DNA from: CAIXPS01 sp034430115 | GTDB lineage: Bacteria; Chloroflexota; Anaerolineae; J036; Brachytrichaceae | Length of the DNA stretch: 64,000 nt | Direction: 5' to 3' | Assembly: GCA_034430115.1 (NCBI GenBank) | Contig: DAOUFG010000016.1 | Coordinates: 1-64,000, forward strand | Part shown: positions 51,720-61,178 of the stretch, one piece after another | Layout of the letters: each line of letters starts with the position of its first letter | How positions within the stretch are numbered: the stretch's first letter is position 1 | The notes under the pieces: generated by a model | What the model saw: the letters and a program-made list of their open reading frames with translations, nothing else | Database searches by the model: none | Told to the model about the DNA's origin: nothing | Translations under genes and position numbers: made by a program

Positions 51720-53183
51720 ATGACAACTCCAATTCATTTGCATCCGTCGAACCAAAAGCTCTTCGAGTTTCGTGGCCAGCCACTGGTGTTCGTCACGGCC
51801 ACCGAGCACTATGGCGCCGTCATCAACCGCTCCTTCCGCTGCGAACCCTACCTGGACGACCTGGCCAGCAAACATATCACGCTCACACGCTTGTTTTTGC
51901 TGTTCCGCGAGTTACAAAGCCCGCGCAATCCATCGTCCACCTGCAAGCCCGACTCGTCGGATTACGTCACGCCCTTCCCGCGCACCGGCCCAGGGCGGGC
52001 AACCGACGGCGAGTTGAAATATGACCTGGACCAGTGGAACCTGGAATATTTTGAGCGCCTGCATCGCTTTATGCAGCTCGCTTCTCAACGCGGCATCATC
52101 GTGGAGGTAACCCTGTTTAGCAACACCTATCACGACACGATTTGGGCGCTGAACCCCTTCTTTCACGAGAACAACATCAACAATACCCCCGCCATCCCCT
52201 GGCCCGATTACCTCACCCAGCGCCAGGCCGCCTTGCACACGCGCCAACTTGCCTATGCGCGCAAAATCGTCAGCGAGCTGAACAGTTATGACAATTTCAT
52301 CTTCGAAATATGCAACGAACCAGGCGGCAAGGCCGACCTGCCCGGCAGCCCCAGCCCGGAAGAAGTGAACGAGTGGCAGGTGAGCATTGCCAACCTGATC
52401 CGCAGCACCGAAGCTCAATTGCCCAATCAACATTTGATTAGCGGGCAGGAGGCGTTTACCTATACCCCGTTTACGCAGACCACCACCCTGTCATTTCAAG
52501 ATTTTCCGCTGGATGTGGTGAACGTCCACCCGCTGCCCGGCACCGTCTACGGCGGCGTGACTTATCAGATGGGCGAGTTCATGTCCAAGCAGCTCAAGCT
52601 GCGCGCCCTGCGCGATTACTGCCTGGCGACTTATCACGAGCCCAAACCCGCCAACATGGACGAAGACAACATCGCCAGCCAGTATATGGACCCGGAGGGT
52701 TGGACGATCCACCGCAAACGCGCCTGGATGGCGCTGCTGAGCGGCTGCCACTACGACGTGATCGACTTCAGCATCAACAAATACGTCGAAACGGGCAGCC
52801 CCGCCGCGCAACACCATATCCGCAGTTGGATGAAATACCTGTCCGAGTTCATGCACAGCCTGGACCTGCTGCGTGCCCGCCCCCTGCCCGACTTTCTGCG
52901 CGCCCAACCGGAGCACACCCTGGAGTGTGTATTCGCCGTAGCGGGCGAGGACTACTGCATCTACCTGGCCGACGAGCGCGAGATAGACGAACCCGGCTGT
53001 GGCGAAATGATTCATGGGGCAATCACTTTTGACCTGCCGGACGGCGCATACGAGGTGGCCTGCTACCTGCCAAGCACAGGGGCTTACTCTGTGTGGCTGC
53101 CGCTTGAAAGCAAGCCGGGGACAACGCTAAAACTCCCTGAATTCAAGCACGACCTGTTGGTGCGCATCCGTCGCGTAGATTGA
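51720..53183 (+). CDS. Putative glycoside hydrolase, GH5/apiosidase-like TIM barrel
   Basis: 487 residues, no signal peptide. The barrel opens with LFEFRGQPLVFVTATEHYGA, like the 'DUF4038' apiosidase-related proteins. The acid/base candidate is in FIFEICNEPGG; the nucleophile is not certain (ATYHEPKPANMDEDN region is a candidate). A C-terminal sandwich starts near residue 400 (YLADEREIDEPGCG). Spacing and the neighbouring MFS gene suggest a carbohydrate or plant glycoside substrate. No clear ribosome-binding site before the ATG. Confidence 0.78.
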   Translation: MTTPIHLHPSNQKLFEFRGQPLVFVTATEHYGAVINRSFRCEPYLDDLASKHITLTRLFLLFRELQSPRNPSSTCKPDSSDYVTPFPRTGPGRATDGELKYDLDQWNLEYFERLHRFMQLASQRGIIVEVTLFSNTYHDTIWALNPFFHENNINNTPAIPWPDYLTQRQAALHTRQLAYARKIVSELNSYDNFIFEICNEPGGKADLPGSPSPEEVNEWQVSIANLIRSTEAQLPNQHLISGQEAFTYTPFTQTTTLSFQDFPLDVVNVHPLPGTVYGGVTYQMGEFMSKQLKLRALRDYCLATYHEPKPANMDEDNIASQYMDPEGWTIHRKRAWMALLSGCHYDVIDFSINKYVETGSPAAQHHIRSWMKYLSEFMHSLDLLRARPLPDFLRAQPEHTLECVFAVAGEDYCIYLADEREIDEPGCGEMIHGAITFDLPDGAYEVACYLPSTGAYSVWLPLESKPGTTLKLPEFKHDLLVRIRRVD

Positions 53184-53284
53184 GCGTCGGTAATCGCCTG
53201 TTGCGAACGGCACCCGGTTCGGGTAGACTGCACATCACGGCCTGGGTTATCATGAGCCTGCAACAACTGTAACTAAGGAGCCAG

Positions 53285-54154
53285 ATGAAAGGCATCATTC
53301 TTTCAGGGGGTATGGGCACACGCCTCTATCCATTGACCATTTCGCTTTCCAAACAAATCCTGCCGATCTTCGATAAGCCGATGATCTACTATCCGCTTTC
53401 GGTGCTGATGTTGGCTAACATCCGCGAGATATTGATCATCTCATCGCCGCAGCATATCGAGATGTATCGTGCCCTCTTTGGCGACGGCGGCCGCTTGGGC
53501 TTGCAGATCGAATACGCCATCCAACCGCGCCCCGAAGGTGTGGCCCAGGCCTTTATCATCGGCGAGAAGTTCGTCAATCATCAGCCCTGCTCGTTGATCT
53601 TTGGCGATAACTTCTTCTACGGTTACGGGCTCACCGGCCGCCTGGAAGAAGCCGGCCGCTTGACCGAGGGTGGATTGGTGTTTGCTTATTACGTGCGCGA
53701 CCCAGAGCGCTATGGCGTGGTAGAGTTGGACGCCCAAGGCAACGCCATCAGCATCGAAGAAAAGCCGCTACACCCCAAGTCCAGGTATGCCGTCACCGGC
53801 CTGTACTTTTACGATGGTGACGTGGTGGACGTCACCAAGACGCTCAAGCCCTCACGACGCGGCGAATTGGAAATCACCGACGTGAACAACATCTACCTGC
53901 AACGCCGTAAGCTACGCGTGGAGACGCTCGGGCGCGGCGTGGCCTGGCTGGACACCGGCACGCACGAAAGTCTGTTGGAAGCCAGCAACTTCGTGCAAAC
54001 AATTGAGCACCGCCAGGGCTTAAAGGTGGCCTGCCTGGAAGAGATCGCCTATCGCAAAGGCTACATCAATGCCGACCAGGTGATGCAGATCGCCAATTTC
54101 AGCAAAGACAATGCCTATTGCCAGTACCTGCGACAACTCATTGAAGATCAATAA
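53285..54154 (+). CDS. Glucose-1-phosphate thymidylyltransferase-like nucleotidyltransferase
   Basis: 289 residues, RmlA/RfbA length. The nucleotide-binding loop is LSGGMGTRLYPLT; KQILPIFDKPMIYYP, IFGDNFFYG and YGVVELD are also as in the family. It would make dTDP-glucose from glucose-1-phosphate for surface glycan synthesis. The usual rmlB, C and D genes are not beside it. AAGGAGCCAG precedes the ATG. Confidence 0.92.
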   Translation: MKGIILSGGMGTRLYPLTISLSKQILPIFDKPMIYYPLSVLMLANIREILIISSPQHIEMYRALFGDGGRLGLQIEYAIQPRPEGVAQAFIIGEKFVNHQPCSLIFGDNFFYGYGLTGRLEEAGRLTEGGLVFAYYVRDPERYGVVELDAQGNAISIEEKPLHPKSRYAVTGLYFYDGDVVDVTKTLKPSRRGELEITDVNNIYLQRRKLRVETLGRGVAWLDTGTHESLLEASNFVQTIEHRQGLKVACLEEIAYRKGYINADQVMQIANFSKDNAYCQYLRQLIEDQ

Positions 54155-54165
54155 GGCCATTCAAG

Positions 54166-55293
54166 TTGAATGAATTAACCAGCGCACAATTCCCAATTGT
54201 GCGAACTCTGTTCGATGAAATGGACTATCACCTGGCGGTGAACAGCATCTTCACCGGCCAGACGCCCGCACGCATCTTCGTGGATGACGCCGCCCGCCCT
54301 TGTGCGGCAATCGCCTGGGCGGGGCATCGCTTTCACCTGGCGGGGTTGCCTCACGACGACGGCTTCAACCAGGCGTTGGGGGCATTGTTCTCACAAACCA
54401 TCTATCCGCATTCTCTGGCACAGGGCGACCTGGCATTCAGCCTGTACTATGCCCCCGAAGAATGGGCAGACGCCATCGACGTCATCCTGCCCGGCAAGTA
54501 CCCGCTGCGAACCATGCGGCAATATTACGCTTGCTCGACGGCGCTCCCTCCACAGGCAGACTGGCGCGCGATGCTGCCGCAAGGCTTCAGCCTGCACAAC
54601 GTGGACGAGGCGCTGCTGGCGCAAACGCATCTGCAACGCATGGACGACCTGCGCGAAGAAATGTGCTCCGAACGCCCCTCCGTACAAGATTTTCTAGCCA
54701 AGAGCTTTGGGGTGTGCCTGGTAAAGGAGGATGCCCTGGCGGGTTGGTGCCTCTCCGAATACAACAGCCCCGGGCGTTGCGAGGTGGGCATCGAGACGTC
54801 CCCAGCCTACCGCAGGCAAGGCCTGGGCACCTTGATGGCGCTGGCACTGCTGGAACGGGCCCACGCAAAGGGCATCCAAGAAGTTGGCTGGCATTGTTAC
54901 GCCAGCAACGTCGCCTCCGGCGCTACGGCGTTGAGAGCGGGCTTCCACCTGGTGCATGATTACCCCGCCTACTACGCCTGGTTCAACGCGGTGGATAACC
55001 TGGTGGTGCATGGCAACCTCTGCCAGGGCCAACAGCAATATGCCGAGGCCGCCGACTGGTATGAACGGGCCTTTGCGCTTGGTGAAGCAAAAAGCTGGGG
55101 CTATTGGGGGGCGGCGTGTAATGCCGCCGCACTAGGTCGGGCCGATCAAGCCCTGAACTACCTGGGCCAGGCCATCGCCAAAGACCCCACAATCGACGCG
55201 GCGCGCCTGCAAGCCGAGGCACGCCTGCAAAGCTTACACACCTTGCCGGCGTGGCAGGAACTGATCGCCGAACGCTCAGCCCGCAAGTCATAG
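54166..55293 (+). CDS. GNAT-family acetyltransferase with C-terminal TPR-like repeat
   Basis: About 375 residues. Residues 1-270 form a GNAT_acetyltr-type protein with an extra N-terminal domain; the acetyl-CoA loop is SPAYRRQGLGTLMALALLE. Residues 283-355 (YAEAADWYERAFALGEAK and RADQALNYLGQAIAKDP) are helical TPR-like repeats. The start is TTG 54166, 11 bases after the nucleotidyltransferase stop, with AAGG ahead; the next in-frame ATG is 54220. Acceptor substrate is unknown. Confidence 0.82.
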   Translation: MNELTSAQFPIVRTLFDEMDYHLAVNSIFTGQTPARIFVDDAARPCAAIAWAGHRFHLAGLPHDDGFNQALGALFSQTIYPHSLAQGDLAFSLYYAPEEWADAIDVILPGKYPLRTMRQYYACSTALPPQADWRAMLPQGFSLHNVDEALLAQTHLQRMDDLREEMCSERPSVQDFLAKSFGVCLVKEDALAGWCLSEYNSPGRCEVGIETSPAYRRQGLGTLMALALLERAHAKGIQEVGWHCYASNVASGATALRAGFHLVHDYPAYYAWFNAVDNLVVHGNLCQGQQQYAEAADWYERAFALGEAKSWGYWGAACNAAALGRADQALNYLGQAIAKDPTIDAARLQAEARLQSLHTLPAWQELIAERSARKS

Positions 55294-55603
55294 GCATGGC
55301 ACTAAACGCAAGCGACCCAACGTCCTTCTCAACACCTGGCAATTTGTTCAATCGACAGATGTGTACACCGGGCTCTAGCGATGTCTCTCGTATTTACCGT
55401 GGTCAACAAGCGAAATATTCCGCGGCTTATGCACGCTGCCTGTGACGTTCTAAGGATCGGGCTCTGTGGTTGGGTCTCGCGCATGTGATGCGTCTCGTTT
55501 TGCAATTCCGTGCTTTACTAGAGTGGTATCGGGCGACAACGAAAGAATGCTCTTTCAGCCATACAAACCATATTGAAATCTGGTCAGGCAGGGCCCAAAA
55601 ACG
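55294..55603. other. Intergenic region without recognisable feature
   Basis: About 310 bases between the GNAT-TPR and glycosidase-like genes. No open frame of interest, hairpin terminator or convincing promoter was seen. Confidence 0.5.
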
Positions 55604-57361
55604 ATGAACATTCACATCCATGCATCTCGCCAGTCACTCCCAATGGGTGGTACGCTGATTCTCGAAGCAACCATGGAGACATCTGCTGATGAGTCCCCAC
55701 AGAGCTTCATCCTCTTGCCGTTTGTGAACGAGCGCCGCTGGGGCGCACACGAACGGCCCGACGCAGCAGGCAAGGCAACCTTCATCCTGCCATTGCCCAA
55801 CCCCGGCTGGGCGCACGTGCAAGTGCTGGCGCTTAAGTCGGATACGAGCGATTGGATGGGCCTTTCGGCGCAGCAAGAATTGTTGCTGGCTGGCCGCCCG
55901 CTGCCCGCCGGCGGCGATTGGCGCAGCGAGACGCTTACGATCTACGTCACCCGGCGCGAGATACCACCGCACAGCCCCAGCGAAACGCTGTTTGGGTTGC
56001 AGTGGGAACCCTGGTTCACCGGAGGCGCAAAGCGTTGGGGCACCGCACAGGCCGTGCCGGTCATGGGCTTTTACGATTCCTACAATCGCGACGTGACTCG
56101 CCAGCACATCCTGTGGTGCATGGACTTAGGGATCGACTTCCTATTTGCCGACTGGACGAATCACATCTGGGGCTGCGAACACTGGTCCGAGCGGCCCGAT
56201 CATGTGAATGCCCTGCTACACGCCACCGAGCTGGCCTTGGAAGTACTGGCCGAGATGCGTGACGAAGGGCTGCCCGTGCCCAAGATGGTGCTCTTCCCCG
56301 GCATCAGCAACGGTCGCCCCTGCACGATGCAGGCATTGAACGAAGAATTGCAATGGATCGACGAGAACTATCTGCACAACCCGCGCTTCAAGGACCTATG
56401 GCTGATCTACGACGGGAAGCCCCTGGTGGCGGTCCTGGATACCGGCGCGGTGGGCGACAAGCGCGGCACCGCCGAAAGCGCCTTCCGCATCCCCTTCTTC
56501 AAGCAGACCCTGGAAATGAGCGCGCCGGAATTGGACGCCTTCCGCGCTGCGCAAGGGCCGGTGGACGACTCCAAGTTTACGGTTCGCTGGATATCGTCAC
56601 AGAACGACACGACCCATCACCACGAGCTGGGCTACTGGTCGTGGATGGATGGCAGCCTGGAACCGCCCGTCACCTATCATGATGGAGTCGCCGAGTCGGT
56701 CACCGTCACGCCTTCGTTCTTCGGCGCCTATGGCTGGACTGACCAGGCGGCCTATGGACGCCGGGGAGGCGCCACCTACCTGGACACGTTCAAGGTAGCC
56801 CTGGCGCACCGGCCACGCGTCGTCTTCTTGCACCAGTTCAATGAATACAGCGGCCAGAAAGAGGGCCACGGCATGGGTCCCAACCACGATATCTACGTCG
56901 ATACCTACAACGTGGAGTTCAGCGATGATGTGGAGCCGGTCTCAGCTACCGCACCAGGTTCGCGGGGTGACACGGGCGGCTGGGGCTTCTACTACTGGAA
57001 CCTGACCCAGGCCTTGATGGCCCTATACCGTGGCCAGGCCGAAGGCACGACGCTGCTGGCCGTCAGCAGCCCCTTGCGCAACGCGACCACTAATGAGGAT
57101 ACGCTGCACGTGACATGGTCCACAATTGGCGCACCAGCGAGCCACTTCAGCATCGCCATCGATCAGCGCTGCGTCCAGCAGCACGTCAGCGGCAACGCCG
57201 CGGAGGTGGCGCTGAGCCAACTAGCGCCCGGCCCGCACGTGCTGACGGTGACCGCCGAAGGCGCTGTCAGCCACTACCCACTGTCGTGGCTGGGGCTGGA
57301 TGCCCACCTGGAGACGCCTGTGCCGGTCAGCGTTGACGTACCATTCACCTATCAACCATAA
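55604..57361 (+). CDS. Putative glycoside hydrolase, GH99/GH71-like barrel, uncharacterised
   Basis: 585 residues, no signal peptide. Residues 1-115 are a beta-sandwich. The central part begins FGLQWEPWFTGGAKRWG and contains HILWCMDLGIDFLFADWTNHIW, reminiscent of the barrel of GH99/GH71-type endo-acting enzymes, then VVFLHQFNEYSGQKEGHG near the end of the barrel. The last 100 residues are another sandwich (LSQLAPGPHVLTVTAEG). The acid residues cannot be assigned. No operon partner of known carbohydrate role beyond its surroundings. Confidence 0.65.
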   Translation: MNIHIHASRQSLPMGGTLILEATMETSADESPQSFILLPFVNERRWGAHERPDAAGKATFILPLPNPGWAHVQVLALKSDTSDWMGLSAQQELLLAGRPLPAGGDWRSETLTIYVTRREIPPHSPSETLFGLQWEPWFTGGAKRWGTAQAVPVMGFYDSYNRDVTRQHILWCMDLGIDFLFADWTNHIWGCEHWSERPDHVNALLHATELALEVLAEMRDEGLPVPKMVLFPGISNGRPCTMQALNEELQWIDENYLHNPRFKDLWLIYDGKPLVAVLDTGAVGDKRGTAESAFRIPFFKQTLEMSAPELDAFRAAQGPVDDSKFTVRWISSQNDTTHHHELGYWSWMDGSLEPPVTYHDGVAESVTVTPSFFGAYGWTDQAAYGRRGGATYLDTFKVALAHRPRVVFLHQFNEYSGQKEGHGMGPNHDIYVDTYNVEFSDDVEPVSATAPGSRGDTGGWGFYYWNLTQALMALYRGQAEGTTLLAVSSPLRNATTNEDTLHVTWSTIGAPASHFSIAIDQRCVQQHVSGNAAEVALSQLAPGPHVLTVTAEGAVSHYPLSWLGLDAHLETPVPVSVDVPFTYQP

Positions 57362-57366
57362 GGCGG

Positions 57367-58137
57367 ATGCCCTTGCGCCCCACCCTACGTTACACAAACA
57401 AGGCAGAGCAATACGCGCGTTACCGCTGGGACTACGCTCCCCAGGCAACCGACTACGTCATAGCGCAGGCGCCGGTGACTAGCGACACCTGCATCGCCGA
57501 CATTGGCTCCGGCACAGGCATCCTGACGCGTCACTTCACGGGTCTCGCCCGACGCATCTATGCTGTTGAACCCGATGCGGAAATGCGCGCCTGGGCCAAA
57601 CAAGCATGCGCGGGCGTGCCGTCATTTGTCAGCGTGGACGGCAGCGCCGAACACACCACCCTGCCGGATAGTTGCCTGGATATGATCATCGTCGGCCAGG
57701 CCATTCACTGGTTCGAGCCGGAAGCCACCCTGCGCGAGTTTCGACGCATTTTGCGGCCCGAAGGGCACCTGGCCGTCTTGTGGAATGGCGGGATGGAGGC
57801 GACCATCGGGGAGGCAATTGCAAAGCTCCACGCCGTGGGAAATGGCTGGGACACCTCGCCGGCGGCCGACCGCCCCCCAGCGCCGCCAATGAGCTACTAC
57901 TTTGCCGCCGGGATGCATCAACTGAGCTTCGCCGCTGCGCGCGACGAAACGTGGGACGGGTTCTTTGGCGGGCTGTGCTCAGATTCGCACGCACCTGACG
58001 CGATAGACCCGCGCTGCGCCAATCTGCGCGCCGCCGCCCGGCAAACGTTCACCGCACTCAGCACGGATGGTATTCTTAGAACGCACTACGCCACGGAACT
58101 CGTCTTTGGCGTCCTTAACCGGGAGAAAGACGTATGA
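57367..58137 (+). CDS. Class I SAM-dependent methyltransferase
   Basis: 256 residues of the UbiE/Methyltransf_11 type. Motif I is IADIGSGTGILTRHF, followed by AVEPDAEMR, the DMIIVGQAIHWF loop and FRRILRPEGHLAV. A small-molecule methyltransferase; target unknown. It is five bases after the glycosidase-like gene and overlaps the DinB-like gene by four bases (ATGA), so the last three genes form one transcript. Confidence 0.9.
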   Translation: MPLRPTLRYTNKAEQYARYRWDYAPQATDYVIAQAPVTSDTCIADIGSGTGILTRHFTGLARRIYAVEPDAEMRAWAKQACAGVPSFVSVDGSAEHTTLPDSCLDMIIVGQAIHWFEPEATLREFRRILRPEGHLAVLWNGGMEATIGEAIAKLHAVGNGWDTSPAADRPPAPPMSYYFAAGMHQLSFAAARDETWDGFFGGLCSDSHAPDAIDPRCANLRAAARQTFTALSTDGILRTHYATELVFGVLNREKDV

Positions 58138-58613
58138 ACAAAATCGAACTTCTCGCGCGTGTTCGTTCAGATCGTGAACGCCTGGAAGCCGCCCTGGCGA
58201 GTGTGGATGAAGCGCGCATGGAAGATACAGCGCTCTATGGCACCTGGTCCGTCAAAGATATGCTCGCGCACATCGGTTGGTGGGAGCAACGTGCAACCCA
58301 TATCATCGATGCAGTGATTCACGGCCAAACGCCACAAGGATCGGTCGATAGCGAGAATATCGATCAGGTCAATGCAAAGGTATACCAGGAAAATCACGCG
58401 CATTCATTGAGCGATGTGCGGCAATCCGAGCGCGAGGCATATCAAAAATTGCTGCTGCTCACAGAGTCTTTGAGTGAAGCCGACTTGTTCGACCCGCAGC
58501 ACTTCGCCTGGACGAAAGGCCAGCCACTGGCAAGCTGGGTGGTGTGGAACACCTATGAGCACTATGCCGAGCACCTGGTCGAGTTGCAGACCTGGCTGAA
58601 GCGGCAGCCATAA
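58134..58613 (+). CDS. DinB-like four-helix protein (ClbS/DfsB type)
   Basis: 159 residues of the DinB/YfiT fold. TWSVKDMLAHIGWWEQ in helix 2, and WNTYEHYAEHL near the C-terminus, supply the usual metal-binding histidines (AHIGWWE, TYEHYAEH). Members include thiol S-transferases and the colibactin-resistance protein ClbS; which branch this is is unclear. It is translationally coupled to the methyltransferase, and a terminator follows. Confidence 0.82.
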   Translation: MNKIELLARVRSDRERLEAALASVDEARMEDTALYGTWSVKDMLAHIGWWEQRATHIIDAVIHGQTPQGSVDSENIDQVNAKVYQENHAHSLSDVRQSEREAYQKLLLLTESLSEADLFDPQHFAWTKGQPLASWVVWNTYEHYAEHLVELQTWLKRQP

Positions 58614-58629
58614 TAGACGCATCATCATC

Positions 58630-58662
58630 AGAAACCCGGTGCCTGCGAGACACCGGGTTTCT
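58630..58662 (+). terminator. Rho-independent terminator after the DinB-like gene
   Basis: Perfect 12-base arms AGAAACCCGGTG (58630-58641) and CACCGGGTTTCT (58651-58662) with a nine-base loop, followed by TTT. Confidence 0.88.
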
Positions 58663-58677
58663 TTTCACTACAACAAT

Positions 58678-58780
58678 CAAAGAGGAGATTGGAGATTGGT
58701 CATTCGAGACTGATAGTCAGTGACGGATGACGTACAGCGATTCACCCATCAATCTCCAATCTCTAGTCCTCCAATCTCTT
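58678..58780. repeat. Intergenic repeat, GATTGGAGATTGG family (copy 3)
   Basis: GAGGAGATTGGAGATTGG at 58682-58699 and the inverted AATCTCCAATCTC and CCTCCAATCTC at about 58751-58778 make an imperfect inverted repeat. It lies between the convergent DinB-like and URO-D-like genes. Confidence 0.7.
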
Positions 58781-58810
58781 TGCATCCTTGCGGTTGTAAG
58801 TCCCTACGTC

Positions 58811-59872
58811 TTAATTCACCCAGCCATACGCGTAGCCCGCCTCGTACATCGCCACGATGTTCTCCGCCGGGCTGACGGACTGGATGTTGTGGCACGGCGC
58901 GAGAATATAGCCCCCACCCTCGCCCAGGATGCGCAGGTTGTCTTGCACCTCCTGGCGCACTTCGTCCACCGTGCCAAACGGCAGCGTAAACTGATTGTCC
59001 ATCGCCCCGTGGAAGATGAGTTTGTCACCAAACTCGCTCTTCAGCTTCTCGCGCTCCATGCCAGGGCAGCGCCATTGAATCGGGTTCAGCACGTCGATGC
59101 CCAATGCAATCATGTCGGGCAGGATGCGGCTGCAATTGCCGTCGTTGTGATGGAACACGAACGCGCCGGCCTGGTGCGCCAGGTCAATGATGCGCTTCAT
59201 GCCGGGCAGCAGAAATTCGCGAATCTGCCTGGGCGAATACATCAGGTCCGTCTGCGCGCCCATATCCTCGGCCACGTAGGTGATCATCACCTTGCCCGGG
59301 ATTTGTTCGTAGATGCGGCGCGTGTTCTCGTAGGCCAGGTCGAACATCTTGCCCATGCAGTAGTGCACAATTTCCGGGTTCTCGATCAAATCCACGAAAG
59401 CCTGCTCGTCGCCGCGCAGGTTCTTATACATGAGGAACGGCTCGGAGCCACCCCCGCGAATGGGATAGCGCTCCTTACCCTTGATCTGATTCGGCACGTC
59501 GCGATAGTCCCACCAGTCGGGGTTGGGCCAGGTGTAATGTGCTTCAATCTCTTCCACCGACATATATTGTGCCAGCGGGCTATACGTCAACTCGCGATAG
59601 ACGCCATTGCCGTAGTCCACGTTGCGATACTTGCAGCCATACACGTCGGTCAGCGGGCGCAGGCGCGGGCCAACGTAGCGCGGCCCCACCGTGACGACGT
59701 AGTCCACGTGCAGCTTTTCCAGCGCCTGGCGGCGGGTGCGGCAGCCCAGGTGTTTGAGCAGCTTGTGAGCGGCTTCGTCGGTGGTCCAATAGTCCATCGG
59801 CACGCGGTCCGGCTTCTGGCGGTTCAAGACGGCCAGCCATCGCTCGCGCGGGGTCATCGTCTCTTTTGGCAT
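58811..59872 (-). CDS. Uroporphyrinogen decarboxylase-family protein (methyltransferase-like)
   Basis: 353 residues of the URO-D fold. The start TMTPRERWLAVLNRQKPDRVPMD is that of the URO-D/MtaA group and not of a haem-pathway HemE. Candidate metal ligands are FHHNDGNC and APCHNIQ near the C-terminus. Proteins of this kind move methyl groups between substrates and corrinoid proteins or coenzyme M, or work in aromatic ether demethylation; no corrinoid gene is close. CAGGAGACAAAC precedes ATG. Followed at 149 bases upstream by the alcohol dehydrogenase. Confidence 0.85.
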   Translation of the reverse strand: MPKETMTPRERWLAVLNRQKPDRVPMDYWTTDEAAHKLLKHLGCRTRRQALEKLHVDYVVTVGPRYVGPRLRPLTDVYGCKYRNVDYGNGVYRELTYSPLAQYMSVEEIEAHYTWPNPDWWDYRDVPNQIKGKERYPIRGGGSEPFLMYKNLRGDEQAFVDLIENPEIVHYCMGKMFDLAYENTRRIYEQIPGKVMITYVAEDMGAQTDLMYSPRQIREFLLPGMKRIIDLAHQAGAFVFHHNDGNCSRILPDMIALGIDVLNPIQWRCPGMEREKLKSEFGDKLIFHGAMDNQFTLPFGTVDEVRQEVQDNLRILGEGGGYILAPCHNIQSVSPAENIVAMYEAGYAYGWVN

Positions 59873-60020
59873 GTTTGTCTCCTGTGTTCGATTACGCTCA
59901 ATTCCTGCTCGCGAGTCGCTTCAACGGCCTTGTGCGCCGTCATCTTCCCTCGCAAGGGTCGCTATCTTAAGCCCGAGCGCTCATTTTCATCAACGGGCAT
60001 CCATCGCTCGCTGGCATATT

Positions 60021-61175
60021 CTACAAGGCTGCCTGCAACATCGCCCGCATCTCGTCGTGGGTCAGTTTGAGCGGGTTCGCCTGCATGCTGCTGGCCACAG
60101 CCGATTTCTCCACCAGGTCCGGCAAATCCGCGACCGTTACGCCGTAAGAACTTAGCGGAGGGATATGCAGCGCCGCGCACAATTCCTGCACCCATCGCAC
60201 GCCATCCTGCGCCGCGGCAGCAAGGTTGCCGGTGAGGATTTGCGCCACCTCATCGTAACGGCGCAGTGCCTCGCTATCAGGCTGCCGTTCGCGCAACGCC
60301 TGTACGTTGATCGACATCACCGGCGGCAATAAGATGGCACACACTGCCCCATGCGGCGCGGGGAACATCCCGCCCACCGGCCCGGCGAAGCCATGCACCG
60401 CGCCCAGCCCGGCATTCGCCAGCGCCAGGCCACCCATCAAGCTGGCTAACGCCATATCTTCGCGGGCGGCAGCGTCATCGCCGTGTTCATAGGCCCGGCG
60501 CAATGAGCGACCCGCTCGGCGCATTCCCTCGCGGCACCAGCCATCCGTCAGCGGGCTGGCCTTGATCGACACAAACGGCTCGATCACCTGCGCCAGCGCA
60601 TCCATACCCGTGCTAGCGGTTATCGCAGGCGGCAGGCCCAACGTGAGTTCCGGGTCCACCAACGCCACGCGCGGCAACATATAGGGGCTGCGCAGGCTCA
60701 CCTTCACGCGATGCTCGTGCGAGGCCAGCACCGCATTGCGCGTCACTTCTGCGCCCGTGCCGGCGGTGGTTGGAATTGCGATCCACGGCGCAGAGGGCTT
60801 GGTGATGGGCTTGCCTTTGCCGATCACCTCCAGGTAGTCCAGCGGCGCGCCGCCGTTCGCCAGCAGCGCGGCGATGGCTTTGGCTGTGTCGATGGCGCTG
60901 CCGCCGCCGAAGCCGATCAACACGTCGCACCCTTCGGCATGCGCCCGCTCTGTGCCCGCCTGCACCAGTTCGGTCGTCGGTTCGCCGGTCACAGGCAGCA
61001 GGCTGGATTGCACGCCTGCCGCGTCGAGCAAGTCCGTCAGAACGCGCATCTGATCCACCGGCCAGCCGGTGGTCACCAATGCGCGCTGCCCGAACTCGTT
61101 CGCGAGTTTTCCGATCTGCCTAAGCGACCCGGGGCCGAAGATGATCCGCCCCGCCGTTGCGAATTCAAACTTCAT
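60021..61175 (-). CDS. Iron-containing alcohol dehydrogenase
   Basis: 384 residues. The NAD(P) motif GFGGGSAIDTAKA and TTAGTGAEVTRNAV are diagnostic. The metal-binding residues are spread in the C-terminal domain (GAVHGFAGPVGGMFPAPHGAVC). It would interconvert an alcohol and aldehyde or reduce a maleylacetate-like compound. Its ATG is three bases from the stop of the monooxygenase-like gene upstream, and it belongs to a minus-strand run with it. Confidence 0.92.
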   Translation of the reverse strand: MKFEFATAGRIIFGPGSLRQIGKLANEFGQRALVTTGWPVDQMRVLTDLLDAAGVQSSLLPVTGEPTTELVQAGTERAHAEGCDVLIGFGGGSAIDTAKAIAALLANGGAPLDYLEVIGKGKPITKPSAPWIAIPTTAGTGAEVTRNAVLASHEHRVKVSLRSPYMLPRVALVDPELTLGLPPAITASTGMDALAQVIEPFVSIKASPLTDGWCREGMRRAGRSLRRAYEHGDDAAAREDMALASLMGGLALANAGLGAVHGFAGPVGGMFPAPHGAVCAILLPPVMSINVQALRERQPDSEALRRYDEVAQILTGNLAAAAQDGVRWVQELCAALHIPPLSSYGVTVADLPDLVEKSAVASSMQANPLKLTHDEMRAMLQAAL

Positions 61176-61178
61176 CGT

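Noticed and set aside
58727..60070. 447-codon plus-strand open frame
   Set aside because: It is antisense to the URO-D-family gene and has a His/Arg/Ala-rich translation typical of shadow frames in GC-rich DNA.
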